Positions 14,589-23,380 of a stretch of 64,000 nt of DNA are shown here, piece after piece (within the stretch, counting starts at the first letter, position 1; each line of letters starts with the position of its first letter). This stretch comes from Burkholderiales bacterium (GTDB taxonomy: Bacteria; Pseudomonadota; Gammaproteobacteria; Burkholderiales; JAEUOS01), in the NCBI GenBank assembly GCA_016790635.1, contig JAEUOR010000074.1:124001-188000 (forward strand), read 5' to 3'. The notes under the pieces are model-generated. The model did not search any database. It saw only the letters and a program-made list of their open reading frames with translations, and was not told the DNA's origin. The position numbers and the translations under genes were made by a program.

Positions 14589-15851
14589 TCAGCGAGGACG
14601 CAAGCGCACCGGCAGGCGCTTGATGCCGCCGACAAAGTTCGAACGCAGGAACGCATGCGCGCCGGTCTGTTCGACACCGGCGACCCTGCGCGCGATTTCC
14701 TGCAGCATCACCCGCACCTCCAGACGCGCCAGCCACATGCCCAGACAAACATGCGGCCCGCCGCGCCCGAACGCCAGGTGCTTGTTCGGCGTGCGCCGGA
14801 CATCGACTTCGAACGGACTTTCGAACTGGCGTTCGTCGTGGTTGCCGGACACGAACCAGAGCAAGACCTTGTCGCCGGCCCGCATCGTCCTGCCGTGCAG
14901 TTCAAGATCGCGCGTCGCGGTACGGCGGAAGTACATCGCCGGGGACGCCCGGCGGATGAATTCGTCCGGGGCGGTCTCCCAGACCGCGGCTTCGGAGCGG
15001 CCGAGATCGTCGAGTACCGCGGGACTGTGTGCGAACGACCGGATCGCCGACGCGAGTGAATAGCGCGTCGTGTCGTTGCCGGCCGCCACCAGGAGGCAGA
15101 AGAAATTGAGGAACTCGGTCTCGCTGATGCGGTTGCCGTGCTCGTCAGACGCCAGGATCAGGTGCAGCACTCCCGAGGTGTCGCCGCTCGCCTGTTTCTT
15201 CGCCATCATGCGTCGCGCGTAGTCGTACAACTCCGCGCCGGCCGGCGAGCGAAACGGCATGAAGCGATAGGCGTCGGTATCGGCCTGATCGAGAACATGC
15301 GCGGTGAAATCGGGGTCGGTGTTGGCGATCAGCGCGTCGCCTTTCTCGACCAACCATTCCAGGTCCTCGTTCGGTGTGCCGAGGATGCGCCCCAGAATGC
15401 GCATCGGCAACTGCCGGGCAATGCCCTCGACCGCGTCGAGCTCGCGTCGCGCAATGGCGTCGTCGAGGATGTCGGTGCAAATGGCGCGGATCTGCTCCTC
15501 GAAGCCGGCCAGGACAGGCTTGGAGAACGCCTTGGCGACCAGTTTGCGGATGCGGGTGTGCTCCGGCGGGTCGGTTTCCTGGAAGGTGCGGCGCGCGAGG
15601 TACTCCTCGTGCGTCTGATCCTCCATGCGGATGCCCTGCGCCGAACTCATCAGCGCCGGATCGCTATTGAGCGCAATGATGTCCTGGTAGCGGGTGATCG
15701 ACCAGAACCCGCGGCCCGCCGGGTACTCGCACCAGGCCACGGGGTCATGGTCGCGCATACGGCGAAAGGTCAGGTGCGGAGCGCCAGCCACGAAGCTGTC
15801 GTGACTGGACAGGTCCGCATGGCCATCGTCGGCGGCGATCTCGTTGGTCAT
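14589..15851 (-). CDS. Cytochrome P450 monooxygenase
   Basis: Bacterial class I-type cytochrome P450 of 420 residues, soluble, with no membrane anchor. Signature motifs are the I-helix oxygen-activation motif AGNDTT (257-262, Asn259 and Asp260), the K-helix ExxR (Glu297-Arg300) and the heme-ligand loop FGRGGPHVCLG with Cys369. It overlaps the upstream amidotransferase gene by ATGA and is followed after 29 bases by the glutamine-synthetase-like gene, so it belongs to the same pathway. No ferredoxin or ferredoxin reductase gene lies nearby; electrons must come from elsewhere. A plausible role is hydroxylation or N-dealkylation of a gamma-glutamylated amine. Confidence 0.95.
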   Translation of the reverse strand: MTNEIAADDGHADLSSHDSFVAGAPHLTFRRMRDHDPVAWCEYPAGRGFWSITRYQDIIALNSDPALMSSAQGIRMEDQTHEEYLARRTFQETDPPEHTRIRKLVAKAFSKPVLAGFEEQIRAICTDILDDAIARRELDAVEGIARQLPMRILGRILGTPNEDLEWLVEKGDALIANTDPDFTAHVLDQADTDAYRFMPFRSPAGAELYDYARRMMAKKQASGDTSGVLHLILASDEHGNRISETEFLNFFCLLVAAGNDTTRYSLASAIRSFAHSPAVLDDLGRSEAAVWETAPDEFIRRASPAMYFRRTATRDLELHGRTMRAGDKVLLWFVSGNHDERQFESPFEVDVRRTPNKHLAFGRGGPHVCLGMWLARLEVRVMLQEIARRVAGVEQTGAHAFLRSNFVGGIKRLPVRLRPR

Positions 15852-16570
15852 GCTCCGCCTCGCGCCGCACCCTGCTCGAAAAAGGCCACCATCCAGCGGG
15901 CAAACAGCGCCGAGTCGACCGGGCGCTCGAGTGAGGCCTGCGCGCGGGCGATGGTCGCAGCGTCCAGATGCGCGTTCAGATGGTCCAGGAGGGCTCGCAT
16001 GAACTCGCCGGTGATCTCGGGATGGAACTCGGTAGTGAACACATGTCGCCCGATGCAAAATGACCCGATCGGGCAGTGCGCGCTGCCTCCAAGCACGCGC
16101 GCCTGCGCCGGCGGCACGATCACTTGTTCATTGTGGGCCGCATGCAGTACCAGCGATTTCTGCGGTGGCTTCATCCAGGATTCGAAGCGCTCGAACACCG
16201 TCTCGCCGGTACCCAGCCCCCAGCCGTCACGGTTGGCAGACACCACGCCACCGAGCGCCTTGGCAATCACCTGATGACCGAAGCACAGGCCGACCGTCGG
16301 CACACGCGCCGCTTCCAGTTCGACGATGAAGGCTTCCAGGCGCCGAATCCATGGGAGAGGTTCGTTGACCGATGCCGGACTGCCGGTGATAACGTAGCCA
16401 TCGAATTCGTCCGGCGCGGCCGGAAACTTTCCATCCTTGACGGCGACGGACTCGTAGCGCCAGGCCGGGCGCAATGCGGAGAGCAACGCCGCCACCTTGC
16501 GCGCGTCGTCAGGATGACGCCGCGCGAAGTCCGCGTCATCGTTGTTGGCAAGCAGGACGCCGATCTTCAT
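15848..16570 (-). CDS. Class I glutamine amidotransferase-like hydrolase
   Basis: Class I GATase-fold protein of 240 residues with an intact triad: Cys96 in GLCFGHQ, then His183 and Glu185 in EFHPEIT. Stand-alone members hydrolyse gamma-glutamyl bonds (PuuD-like) or resemble the AtdA2/GMP-synthase-like proteins of aniline clusters. It is the first gene of the minus-strand operon, facing the AraC regulator across 185 bases, and overlaps the P450 gene by ATGA. No Shine-Dalgarno sequence is visible before its ATG. Its position beside a gamma-glutamyl ligase suggests that it removes the glutamyl cap or regenerates glutamate. Confidence 0.88.
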   Translation of the reverse strand: MKIGVLLANNDDADFARRHPDDARKVAALLSALRPAWRYESVAVKDGKFPAAPDEFDGYVITGSPASVNEPLPWIRRLEAFIVELEAARVPTVGLCFGHQVIAKALGGVVSANRDGWGLGTGETVFERFESWMKPPQKSLVLHAAHNEQVIVPPAQARVLGGSAHCPIGSFCIGRHVFTTEFHPEITGEFMRALLDHLNAHLDAATIARAQASLERPVDSALFARWMVAFFEQGAARGGA

Positions 16571-16612
16571 GGAGGGGGAGCATGGACCAAACGGGCAATG
16601 GTAGGCATCACA

Positions 16613-16666
16613 AGCGCAAAGCGCTATCGAAAATGGGCACAATTGCGCGGCGCGACACCGTTGCGC
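16613..16666. promoter_or_regulatory. Repeated TTGCGC hexamers in the divergent AraC/operon intergenic region
   Basis: Three copies of TTGCGC lie in 54 bases: one inverted at 16614-16619, inside the small dyad AGCGC-AAA-GCGCT (16613-16625), and two direct copies at 16643-16648 and 16661-16666. AraC proteins often bind direct repeats, so these are candidate operator half-sites. No convincing -35/-10 pair was found, and the hexamer is GC-rich enough to recur by chance. Confidence 0.25.
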
Positions 16667-16755
16667 CCGTGCTACATTGATTCCGCATTGGCCACCCGGG
16701 CGGTACGTGCCCTGCAAAGCTCCCTTCGTGGCCACGATCGACACCCTTGAGACCC

Positions 16756-17763
16756 ATGCTTCCCGAGACGGCATTGACCGCGCATGAGCCTTCTGCGGGA
16801 CTGGACGCCGCGTCGGCCGGAGGCACGGCAACAGAAAGCGTCGACGTCGACAGCCACGCCCAAGCGCAGTCCGGTTGGTCTCTGGAGTACGACCAGTTAA
16901 CTGCCGGCGCCTTCAAAGGACGCTTCGAATGCCTGCAGTTGCCGGGCGTGCGCCTGGTACGGGAATGGTGCAACAGGGGTGTCCGGCAGCGCGGCTCGCT
17001 CGATCCCGACAGCTACGGTTTCGCGCTCGCTGCCAAACCCACGCAGGAGTTCCGCTTTCACGGCCGCGCAAGCCAGGGCGACTCGCTGATGGCCGGCTGC
17101 AGCGATGAACTCGACATGCTCTGCCCGCCGGATTTCGGACTGATCGCGATGGTCGCCGATGCGCCCTTGGTCGATGTCATGTGGCAGCATACACATGGCT
17201 CGCAGGTGCCGGCGTGGTTGCGGGGCCAGGTGGTGACACGGCTTCCTGTCGCGCAGGCAACAAGGCTGCGGGATTTGTACAGCCGGATATTCAATGATGT
17301 GGACAAGCCGCCCGCCCGCCTGGACGATCCGGACCGGGCCGTTTACCTGCGCGATAGCGTGCTCGCCTGCTGGCTTGCCGGAATGCCTGCCGACCCCGCC
17401 GGCGACACGCCGCCCACCCTTGCCTTGCGCCGGCGCCTGGTGGAGCGCGCCTGCGAGATCGCGCTTGCCGAAAGCGAGGATCCGCTATCGATCCTTGAGT
17501 TATGCCGGCGCGTCGGCGCCAGTCGCCGCAAGCTCAGCTATTGCTTTCAGGAAGTCCTCGGCATGAGCCCGGTCGGATATTTGCGCGCGATCCGCCTGAA
17601 TCGGGTCAGGCGCGATCTTGCGCACGTCGGAGGGCGCCCTAAATCGGTTGGAAATGCGGCTGCACGCTGGGGCTTCTGGCACCTGAGTCAGTTCTCGCTG
17701 GACTACAAGCGCCAGTTCGGGGAATTGCCGTCTGCCACCCTGCGAAGGTCACTAACCGCCTGA
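16756..17763 (+). CDS. AraC-family regulator (EutR-like C-terminus)
   Basis: Transcriptional activator of 335 residues. The C-terminal AraC DNA-binding domain (about 225-330) reads ILELCRRVGASRRKLSYCFQ, then GMSPVGYLRAIRLNRVRRDL, close to the EutR and amine-operon activator type. The N-terminal domain is a sensor of unknown ligand. A TTG nine bases upstream (16747) is an alternative start; neither has a strong ribosome-binding site. It is divergent from the amidotransferase/P450 operon and is its probable activator, responding to the amine substrate. Confidence 0.9.
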   Translation: MLPETALTAHEPSAGLDAASAGGTATESVDVDSHAQAQSGWSLEYDQLTAGAFKGRFECLQLPGVRLVREWCNRGVRQRGSLDPDSYGFALAAKPTQEFRFHGRASQGDSLMAGCSDELDMLCPPDFGLIAMVADAPLVDVMWQHTHGSQVPAWLRGQVVTRLPVAQATRLRDLYSRIFNDVDKPPARLDDPDRAVYLRDSVLACWLAGMPADPAGDTPPTLALRRRLVERACEIALAESEDPLSILELCRRVGASRRKLSYCFQEVLGMSPVGYLRAIRLNRVRRDLAHVGGRPKSVGNAAARWGFWHLSQFSLDYKRQFGELPSATLRRSLTA

Positions 17764-17775
17764 ATGGTCGGACGC

Positions 17776-18750
17776 TCAGTCTAGGGAGATGCCCAGGGCA
17801 CGCACCTCGCGCGTCCACTTGGCGACATCGGCGTTGAAAAATTCTCGCAGCGCGGCGCCGTCCAGTGCACGCGCCTCCACCCCCTGCTTGACGAGGGAGT
17901 CCTGGGTATCGCGTTGGGCGAGCCATTCGCGCACCGGGCGTGCCAGGGTACCGGCGATGTCGCCCTGGGTCCCGGCGGGCGCGAACAGGCCGAACCAGTT
18001 GACGATCTCGTAGCCGGGCAGCACATCGGCCAACGGCGGCAGGTCGGGCAGACCCGCGAAGCGCGCTGCGCTCGTGACCGCGAGCGCGCGCAGCCGGCCC
18101 GATTGCACCAGCGGCAGGGTCTCGACCGGCCCCGCGATCATGAACTGCAGGCGTCCGGCGACGAGTTCCTGCACCGCCGCCGCACCGCCCTTGAACGGGA
18201 CGTGGACCGAATCGACACCGCCTAAGCGATTGAAAAGCGAAGTCGCGATGTGCGCCATGCTGCCATTGCCAGCGGAGCCATAGTTGAGCTTGCCTGCGAA
18301 GGCCTTGGCGAACTTGAGAAACGCACTGGCGTCGGCGGCGCCGATCTGCGGGTGGACGACCAGCACACTCGGGCCGGTCGCCACCAGTGCGACAGGCACG
18401 AAGTCGCGCAGCGGGTCGTAGCCGAGCTTGGGGTAGAGGCCCGGGGCCAGCGCGAGGGTCGCATTGGTGCCCATGAGGAGCGTATAGCCGTCGGGTGCCG
18501 CCTTGGCCACGGCTTCGGATCCGATCGTGCCGCCCGCCCCGGCGCGGTTTTCGACCACGACGCTGCCACTCAAGGCCTTCGACAGGTGCTGGGCCAGCAT
18601 GCGCGCGAGCACATCGGTACCGCCGCCGGGCGCGAAGGGAACGACGAGGCGCACCGGGCGGTTGGGGTAGGGCTGCGCCTGGGTGCCCGCGGGAAGCGCG
18701 AGCGCGACGATCGCGCAAGCGAAGGCAAACCAGCGAGTCGAGCGGATCAT
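17776..18750 (-). CDS. Bug/TctC-family periplasmic solute receptor
   Basis: Bug-family receptor of 324 residues. A cleavable signal peptide (RWFAFACAIVALALPAGTQA, then QPYPNRPVRLVVPFAPGGG) leads into the typical VVENRAGAGGTIGSEAVAKA and YGSAGNGSMAHIA segments. The start at 18750 has GGAGAG upstream. It lies 16 bases downstream of the beta-propeller gene and is probably co-transcribed with it. Convergent with the AraC gene, only 12 bases apart. The ligand is unknown; no TctAB genes are adjacent. Confidence 0.9.
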   Translation of the reverse strand: MIRSTRWFAFACAIVALALPAGTQAQPYPNRPVRLVVPFAPGGGTDVLARMLAQHLSKALSGSVVVENRAGAGGTIGSEAVAKAAPDGYTLLMGTNATLALAPGLYPKLGYDPLRDFVPVALVATGPSVLVVHPQIGAADASAFLKFAKAFAGKLNYGSAGNGSMAHIATSLFNRLGGVDSVHVPFKGGAAAVQELVAGRLQFMIAGPVETLPLVQSGRLRALAVTSAARFAGLPDLPPLADVLPGYEIVNWFGLFAPAGTQGDIAGTLARPVREWLAQRDTQDSLVKQGVEARALDGAALREFFNADVAKWTREVRALGISLD

Positions 18751-18766
18751 GCGGACTCTCCGGGCC

Positions 18767-19762
18767 TCAAGCCTGACGGTCGTCCACCGCGAGGCGCGCG
18801 ATCGCGATGCCCGCTTCACCCTTGACCGCGTAGAGCAGGTAGCTCTGCCCGTCCTCCTCGAAGATGGCGGGGTCGCGCAACTGGTGGACTTCGCGGTTGA
18901 TCGCACCGCGATGCGACGGCGCGACCGGCAGGTTCGCGCCTTCCCAGTCGTGTTCGGCACGCAGGACTTCGACCGCGTTGCCCGCGCGCCACTCGGTCCA
19001 CGGTCCTGCAAGCCCGACCTCGGACGCATAGATGCGCTCTGGCGCGTCCCCGGCGCGCGTCCAGAAGACGGTCAATCGGTCGCCGCGCTTGAGGAGCGCA
19101 GTGTGCCGTTGCGCGGCCTCGAAGAGCGTCGGCCCGCGCTCGAAGTTGGTCAGGCCATCGCGCGAGCGCAGGAGGATGCCCGGCATGGCCAGCGCATAGG
19201 TCCAGCCCGCGTGGCGAAAGACGCGAAAGTACGAAGGCCCAAGCAGTTCCTCGCGCGCCGAAAAGCGGATGCCGTCCTCCGACAGCGCGACCCGCGATAG
19301 CTGCTTGCGGTAAGTGGCCAGGCCGTGGAAATACATGACGATGCGCCGGTTCTCGTTGTCGACGTGGACATCGGGCGAGGCGATGTGCGCAGTGATGGCA
19401 TCTTCGTTTGAATCCGGCACGCCGGGCGTGCCCGGCGGGGCGTGGCCGGGCAGCGCCTCCTTGCCCAGGTCGCGCGCGTCGGCGGGCTGCGGGAGATCCT
19501 GCGCCGGAAAGCAGGAGTCAGCCAGCGCCAGCGAGCCCGCGCGGTGTGTGCGCCACGGCCCGGCGAGCGCATCGGCATAGGCCAGGCGGATATACGCGCC
19601 CTTGTGGTCGGCAAAGTAGAGGTAGTAGCGCCCCAGGGGCGCGGCCACCCAGTCGGGCACGCGGATCAGGGACGGGCCCTGCACGTTGGCGCCCATGCGG
19701 TCATCCATGTGCGGGCGGATGATCGGGTTTCCAGGCAGACGGTCGACGCGAAACTTCGGCAT
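18767..19762 (-). CDS. Five-bladed beta-propeller glycosidase-like protein
   Basis: Protein of 331 residues resembling the GH43/GH32-type five-bladed propeller fold. Repeated blade motifs include GRYYLYFADHKGAYIRLAYA, GPWRTH, ITAHIASPDVHVD and MYFHGLA. There is no signal peptide, so it is probably cytoplasmic. Acidic residues compatible with a glycosidase site are present (NPIIRPHMDD near the N-terminus), but a complete catalytic set was not assigned. It pairs with a Bug receptor gene 16 bases downstream, an unusual pairing because Bug receptors usually take acids. A sugar-acid or glycoside substrate is possible; this is inference. Confidence 0.7.
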   Translation of the reverse strand: MPKFRVDRLPGNPIIRPHMDDRMGANVQGPSLIRVPDWVAAPLGRYYLYFADHKGAYIRLAYADALAGPWRTHRAGSLALADSCFPAQDLPQPADARDLGKEALPGHAPPGTPGVPDSNEDAITAHIASPDVHVDNENRRIVMYFHGLATYRKQLSRVALSEDGIRFSAREELLGPSYFRVFRHAGWTYALAMPGILLRSRDGLTNFERGPTLFEAAQRHTALLKRGDRLTVFWTRAGDAPERIYASEVGLAGPWTEWRAGNAVEVLRAEHDWEGANLPVAPSHRGAINREVHQLRDPAIFEEDGQSYLLYAVKGEAGIAIARLAVDDRQA

Positions 19763-19882
19763 GGGGCGGGCCTGGTTGGGATGCGGCAGGAGCCAGGGCA
19801 GGCGAAGAGTGACCCGGCAGTATGCCGCATCCGCCGTCGGCGTATCATCCCCTGCCCGAGTCACTGCACGGAGAATGCCGCG

Positions 19883-20893
19883 ATGTCCTGGTTTCGAATC
19901 CTCACTGCCGCCGCACTCGCGCTGGCTGCCTGCGCTTCCCACGCCCAGACCCCGGTCAAGGTCCGTTTCACCCTCGACTGGGTGATCCAGGGCCAACACG
20001 CGCCCTTCCTCCTGGCGCGCAGCAAGGGTTACTTCGAGAAGGAAGGCGTGGACGTGACCATCGACGTCGGCAACGGCTCGGCCGGCACGGTGCAGCGCCT
20101 GGCCTCGGGCGCCTACGACATGGGCTTTGCCGACATTTCGACCTTGATCGAGTTCATGGGCAACAACCCGGCGCTGCCGCGCGTGCAGGCGGTCTACATG
20201 ATTCACGAGCGCAATCCGAACGCCCTCTTCGCGATGAAGAAGTCGGGCATCACCAAGCCCTCGGACTTGAAAGGCAAGAAGATCAGCGGACCGGTGTTTT
20301 CATCCACCCGCAAGACCTGGCCGCTGTTTGCGCGCGCCGCCGGGCTCAACGTGGCCGACGCGACGTGGCAGAACGTCGCGCCCGACATGGTTGAACAGGT
20401 GGTGGTGCGCGGCGATGTCGAGGTCGGCTCCGGCTTTCCGACCCAAATGCAGATCTACAACCGCCTGGGCGTGAAGACCGAAGACATGGTCATGATCAAG
20501 TACGCCGACCACGGCGTCGACCTGTACGGCAACGCGGTCATGGCCAGCGGGCGCTTCATGAGCGAGCAGCCCGCTGCCGTGGCGGCGGTGCTGCGCGCGT
20601 TGAATCGCGCGCTCAAGGACACCATCGCCGATCCGGCCAGCGCGGTCAAGTCAGTGATCCAGCGCAACCCGGTGCTGCAGGAGTCGGACGAACTGGAGAA
20701 ACTCAGGCTGGTCATGGAATTCATCGACACGCCCAATACCCGCGCCGAGGGCCTGGGCGCCATCCGCAAGCTGCGCCTGGACAACCAGGTCGATGACATC
20801 ATGCTGGCCTTCGGCATGAAGACCAAGCCCTCGCCGGACCTCATCTTCAACTCCGGTTTCCTGCCGGCCGGCGCCGAGCGGCGCTATCGCTGA
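19883..20893 (+). CDS. ABC transporter substrate-binding protein, NMT1/THI5-like
   Basis: Periplasmic binding protein of the NMT1/SsuA/TauA-like family, 336 residues. VRFTLDWVIQGQHAPFLLARSKGYFEKEGVDV is the typical first lobe, followed by YDMGFADISTLIEF. The N-terminus contains both a lipobox-like LAAC (Cys17) and a type I site (SHAQ), so it may be a lipoprotein or free periplasmic. GGAGA lies upstream of the ATG. No permease or ATPase genes are adjacent. Ligands in this family range from pyrimidine precursors to sulfonates and are not predictable here. Confidence 0.88.
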   Translation: MSWFRILTAAALALAACASHAQTPVKVRFTLDWVIQGQHAPFLLARSKGYFEKEGVDVTIDVGNGSAGTVQRLASGAYDMGFADISTLIEFMGNNPALPRVQAVYMIHERNPNALFAMKKSGITKPSDLKGKKISGPVFSSTRKTWPLFARAAGLNVADATWQNVAPDMVEQVVVRGDVEVGSGFPTQMQIYNRLGVKTEDMVMIKYADHGVDLYGNAVMASGRFMSEQPAAVAAVLRALNRALKDTIADPASAVKSVIQRNPVLQESDELEKLRLVMEFIDTPNTRAEGLGAIRKLRLDNQVDDIMLAFGMKTKPSPDLIFNSGFLPAGAERRYR

Positions 20894-20971
20894 TCCTCTT
20901 CGCGCGCAACGCCGCGCCGCCTGTCAGCGCGACATTGCGCGGCCCACCACCAAACCCGGGAGAACACCGCC

Positions 20972-21391
20972 ATGCAGAACCTGAAAACCACCCTCGCCGC
21001 AGTGGCCCTGGGACTTGCCAGCATGGCGGCCAGCGCGCAGGACAAGGTCGTCTATCACCTCGACTCCGGCATCGCGCAGGCCACCAAGGGGCTGCGCAAC
21101 ATGCGCAATCACCTGGACGTCGACCCCAAGGCGCGCATCGTCGCGGTGGCGCACGCCGAGGGCGTGGACTTTCTGCTGGAAGGCGCGAAGACCACCAACA
21201 ACCAGGAATTCGCCGCGCTGGTGGCGGACCTGTCGTCGCGCGGCGTGAAGTTCGAGATCTGCGAGATCACGCTCAGGAATCGCAATCTCAAGCGCGAGCA
21301 GTTCATCCTCGGACCCGAATTCACGCCCTCCGGCGTGGTGCGCATCGCCAACCTGCAGGCACGCGAGCAATTCGCCTACATCAAACCCTAG
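20972..21391 (+). CDS. Periplasmic DsrE/F-like protein
   Basis: Exported DsrE-fold protein of 139 residues. The signal peptide (TTLAAVALGLASMAASA) is followed by KVVYHLDSGIAQATKGLRNM and a conserved-type cysteine in FEICEITL. DsrE-like proteins take part in sulfur relay or bind small sulfur species; exported single-domain members are of unknown role. GGGAG precedes the start. It follows the NMT1-like receptor gene after 78 bases and may be in the same transcript. Confidence 0.82.
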   Translation: MQNLKTTLAAVALGLASMAASAQDKVVYHLDSGIAQATKGLRNMRNHLDVDPKARIVAVAHAEGVDFLLEGAKTTNNQEFAALVADLSSRGVKFEICEITLRNRNLKREQFILGPEFTPSGVVRIANLQAREQFAYIKP

Positions 21392-21406
21392 GGCATTGGC
21401 CCGCGC

Positions 21407-22057
21407 TCAGGCCGGCACCATCTCGCTCTTGAGCAGCGCGTAACCGCGCTTGGCCTTGCTGCGCGGCTCGGGCTTGATCTTGAGATCGCGCATGAGCAGG
21501 TGCGCCAGGTACTCCAGCTCGCGCTGGTGGCCGGCCTTGAGCTCGATCTCGATCTCGCTGATGCGGTCCGTGCGCTCGCCGGCCACGATCTGGCCGTTGT
21601 CAAACGCGATCTCGGCGATGAAATCCGGCGCATAGCGCGGAAACGGCCGCACCGTCCAGGCCTCGCGCACGAATTCGGCGCGAAAGATCGGTTGCAGCAG
21701 ATCGGGGTCGCCGATGTCTTCCAGGACATCCGCAAGAGGTGTATCGCGAAGCCGGCGCAGCTCCAGCGCCTGGCCTGCCACCGGCATCTCCCACTCGCGC
21801 CGGATGGCCACGCCGTTGTCCCGGTCGCCCGAAGCCTTCAGGGTCTGCAACCACTGCTGGCCCTGGCGGCGCAGGCGCAGGGCCATCTTGCGACGCCGGA
21901 GGTCGAAATCCTCGGTGTCGAAATAGATGTTGACCAGTTTGTGGCGAAACGGCCGGGCGTCGGGCGCCGGGTGCGAAAGCGCGGGGTGCTTGAGCAGCGC
22001 CTTGGCGTGATGAGCACCGCAGGCGAGTTTGATTTCGATTTCCGTCGAGGCTGCCAT
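21407..22057 (-). CDS. CYTH-domain protein (triphosphate tunnel metalloenzyme)
   Basis: CYTH-superfamily protein of 216 residues, which bind triphosphates in an eight-stranded tunnel; bacterial members are often inorganic triphosphatases. The signature EIEIKL is at residues 6-11. Charged strands follow (NIYFDTEDFDLRRRKMALRLR, WLQTLKASG, EWEMPV, EIEIELKAG). There is no C-terminal CHAD domain. It is convergent with the DsrE gene. Confidence 0.88.
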   Translation of the reverse strand: MAASTEIEIKLACGAHHAKALLKHPALSHPAPDARPFRHKLVNIYFDTEDFDLRRRKMALRLRRQGQQWLQTLKASGDRDNGVAIRREWEMPVAGQALELRRLRDTPLADVLEDIGDPDLLQPIFRAEFVREAWTVRPFPRYAPDFIAEIAFDNGQIVAGERTDRISEIEIELKAGHQRELEYLAHLLMRDLKIKPEPRSKAKRGYALLKSEMVPA

Positions 22058-22162
22058 GACTTCCCGAAAACGCGCGTTTCGCCATTCTCCCTCAAAAGCC
22101 GCGCGCCGTGCATGACAATTTGGTTACACGCCGCAAATTCGTGTGCCTCACCCCGCTGCGGC

Positions 22163-22168
22163 TATGAT
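22163..22168 (+). promoter_or_regulatory. -10-like TATGAT six bases before the aminotransferase ATG
   Basis: TATGAT (5 of 6 consensus positions) ends six bases before the ATG at 22175. No Shine-Dalgarno sequence intervenes, so the mRNA could be leaderless. The -35 region is weak. Confidence 0.35.
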
Positions 22169-22174
22169 CGCGTC

Positions 22175-23380
22175 ATGCCAAATGCCTCCCCTGCCCCCGT
22201 GACCACGCCCGTCACCGCCGTCCCGACCGCACGCGCGGCGGTGCGCGCGCTGTCCAACTCCAAGATCCGCGAGGTCGCCAACGCCGGCATGGGCCGCGCG
22301 GGGGTCCTGCCGTTCTGGTTCGGCGAGCCTGACCAGGTGACGCCGGAATTCATCCGCCAGGCGGCGATCGATTCGATCAACGCCGGCGAGACCTTCTACA
22401 ACCAGAATTTCGGCATCCCGCCGCTGCGCGAGGCGCTGGCCGACTACACGACCCGGCTGCACGGTGCGACCACGCCGGACTCGATCGCGGTCACCAGTTC
22501 CGGAATGAGCGCGCTCATGCACGTCTTCCAGGCTCTCATCGGCCCGGGCGACCGGGTCGTCGCCGTCACGCCCTTGTGGCCCAACCTGATCGAAGGGCCG
22601 CGCGTCCTGGGCGCGGAAGTGCTGCGGGTCGGGCTGGATTTCGACGCCAGGCGGGGATTCCATCTGGACCTGGACCGCCTGCTCGAGGCCCTTACGCCGG
22701 CCACGCGCATGCTGATCGTCAATTCGCCCGGCAACCCCACCGGCTTCACGCTCGGGCGCGAGGAGCAGACCGCCATCCTCGCGCACTGCCGGCGCCACGG
22801 CATCTGGATCCTGGCCGACGATGCGTACGAGCGCATCGTCTTCGAAGGCCAAGGCGCGGCGGCGCCCTCGTTCCTGGACCTGGCCCACCGCGACGAGCGC
22901 GTGGTCAGCGCCAACACCTTCTCCAAGTCCTGGCTCATGACCGGCTGGCGCCTGGGCTGGGTGACCGGACCGGCCGGCCTGATCGAGGACATCGGCAAGC
23001 TCATCGAGTACAACACCTCGTGCGCGCCGACCTTCGTGCAGCGCGCCGGCGTGGTCGCGGTGCGCGACGGCGAGGCCACCACGCGCGGCTTCGTCGCGCG
23101 CCTGAAGCACGCGCGCGACCGCCTGCACGCGCAGCTGGCCGGCATCGACGGCATCGAGGCCGTGGCACCGGCGGGCGCCATGTACGCGTTCTTTCGCGTC
23201 GCAGGCGTGACCGACACCCTGGCGCTGTGCAAGCGCCTGGTGGCGGAGCAAGGGCTGGGGCTGGCGCCGGGCATCGCCTTCGGGCCGGAGTCCGAGGGCT
23301 TCGTGCGCTGGTGCTTCGCCGCCTCGGATGCCAATCTGGACGAGGGCGTGGCGCGCCTGAAGCGCGGGCTGGCGCGATGA
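22175..23380 (+). CDS. Class I/II pyridoxal-phosphate aminotransferase
   Basis: Fold-type I aminotransferase of 401 residues, aspartate/aromatic aminotransferase-like. Visible motifs are NSPGNPTG, DDAYERIVFEG and the cofactor lysine in SANTFSKSWLMTGWRLGW. The ATG lacks a ribosome-binding site and has a -10-like hexamer just upstream. It overlaps the following thioredoxin-fold isomerase gene by ATGA. The amino acid specificity is not determinable from sequence. Confidence 0.92.
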   Translation: MPNASPAPVTTPVTAVPTARAAVRALSNSKIREVANAGMGRAGVLPFWFGEPDQVTPEFIRQAAIDSINAGETFYNQNFGIPPLREALADYTTRLHGATTPDSIAVTSSGMSALMHVFQALIGPGDRVVAVTPLWPNLIEGPRVLGAEVLRVGLDFDARRGFHLDLDRLLEALTPATRMLIVNSPGNPTGFTLGREEQTAILAHCRRHGIWILADDAYERIVFEGQGAAAPSFLDLAHRDERVVSANTFSKSWLMTGWRLGWVTGPAGLIEDIGKLIEYNTSCAPTFVQRAGVVAVRDGEATTRGFVARLKHARDRLHAQLAGIDGIEAVAPAGAMYAFFRVAGVTDTLALCKRLVAEQGLGLAPGIAFGPESEGFVRWCFAASDANLDEGVARLKRGLAR

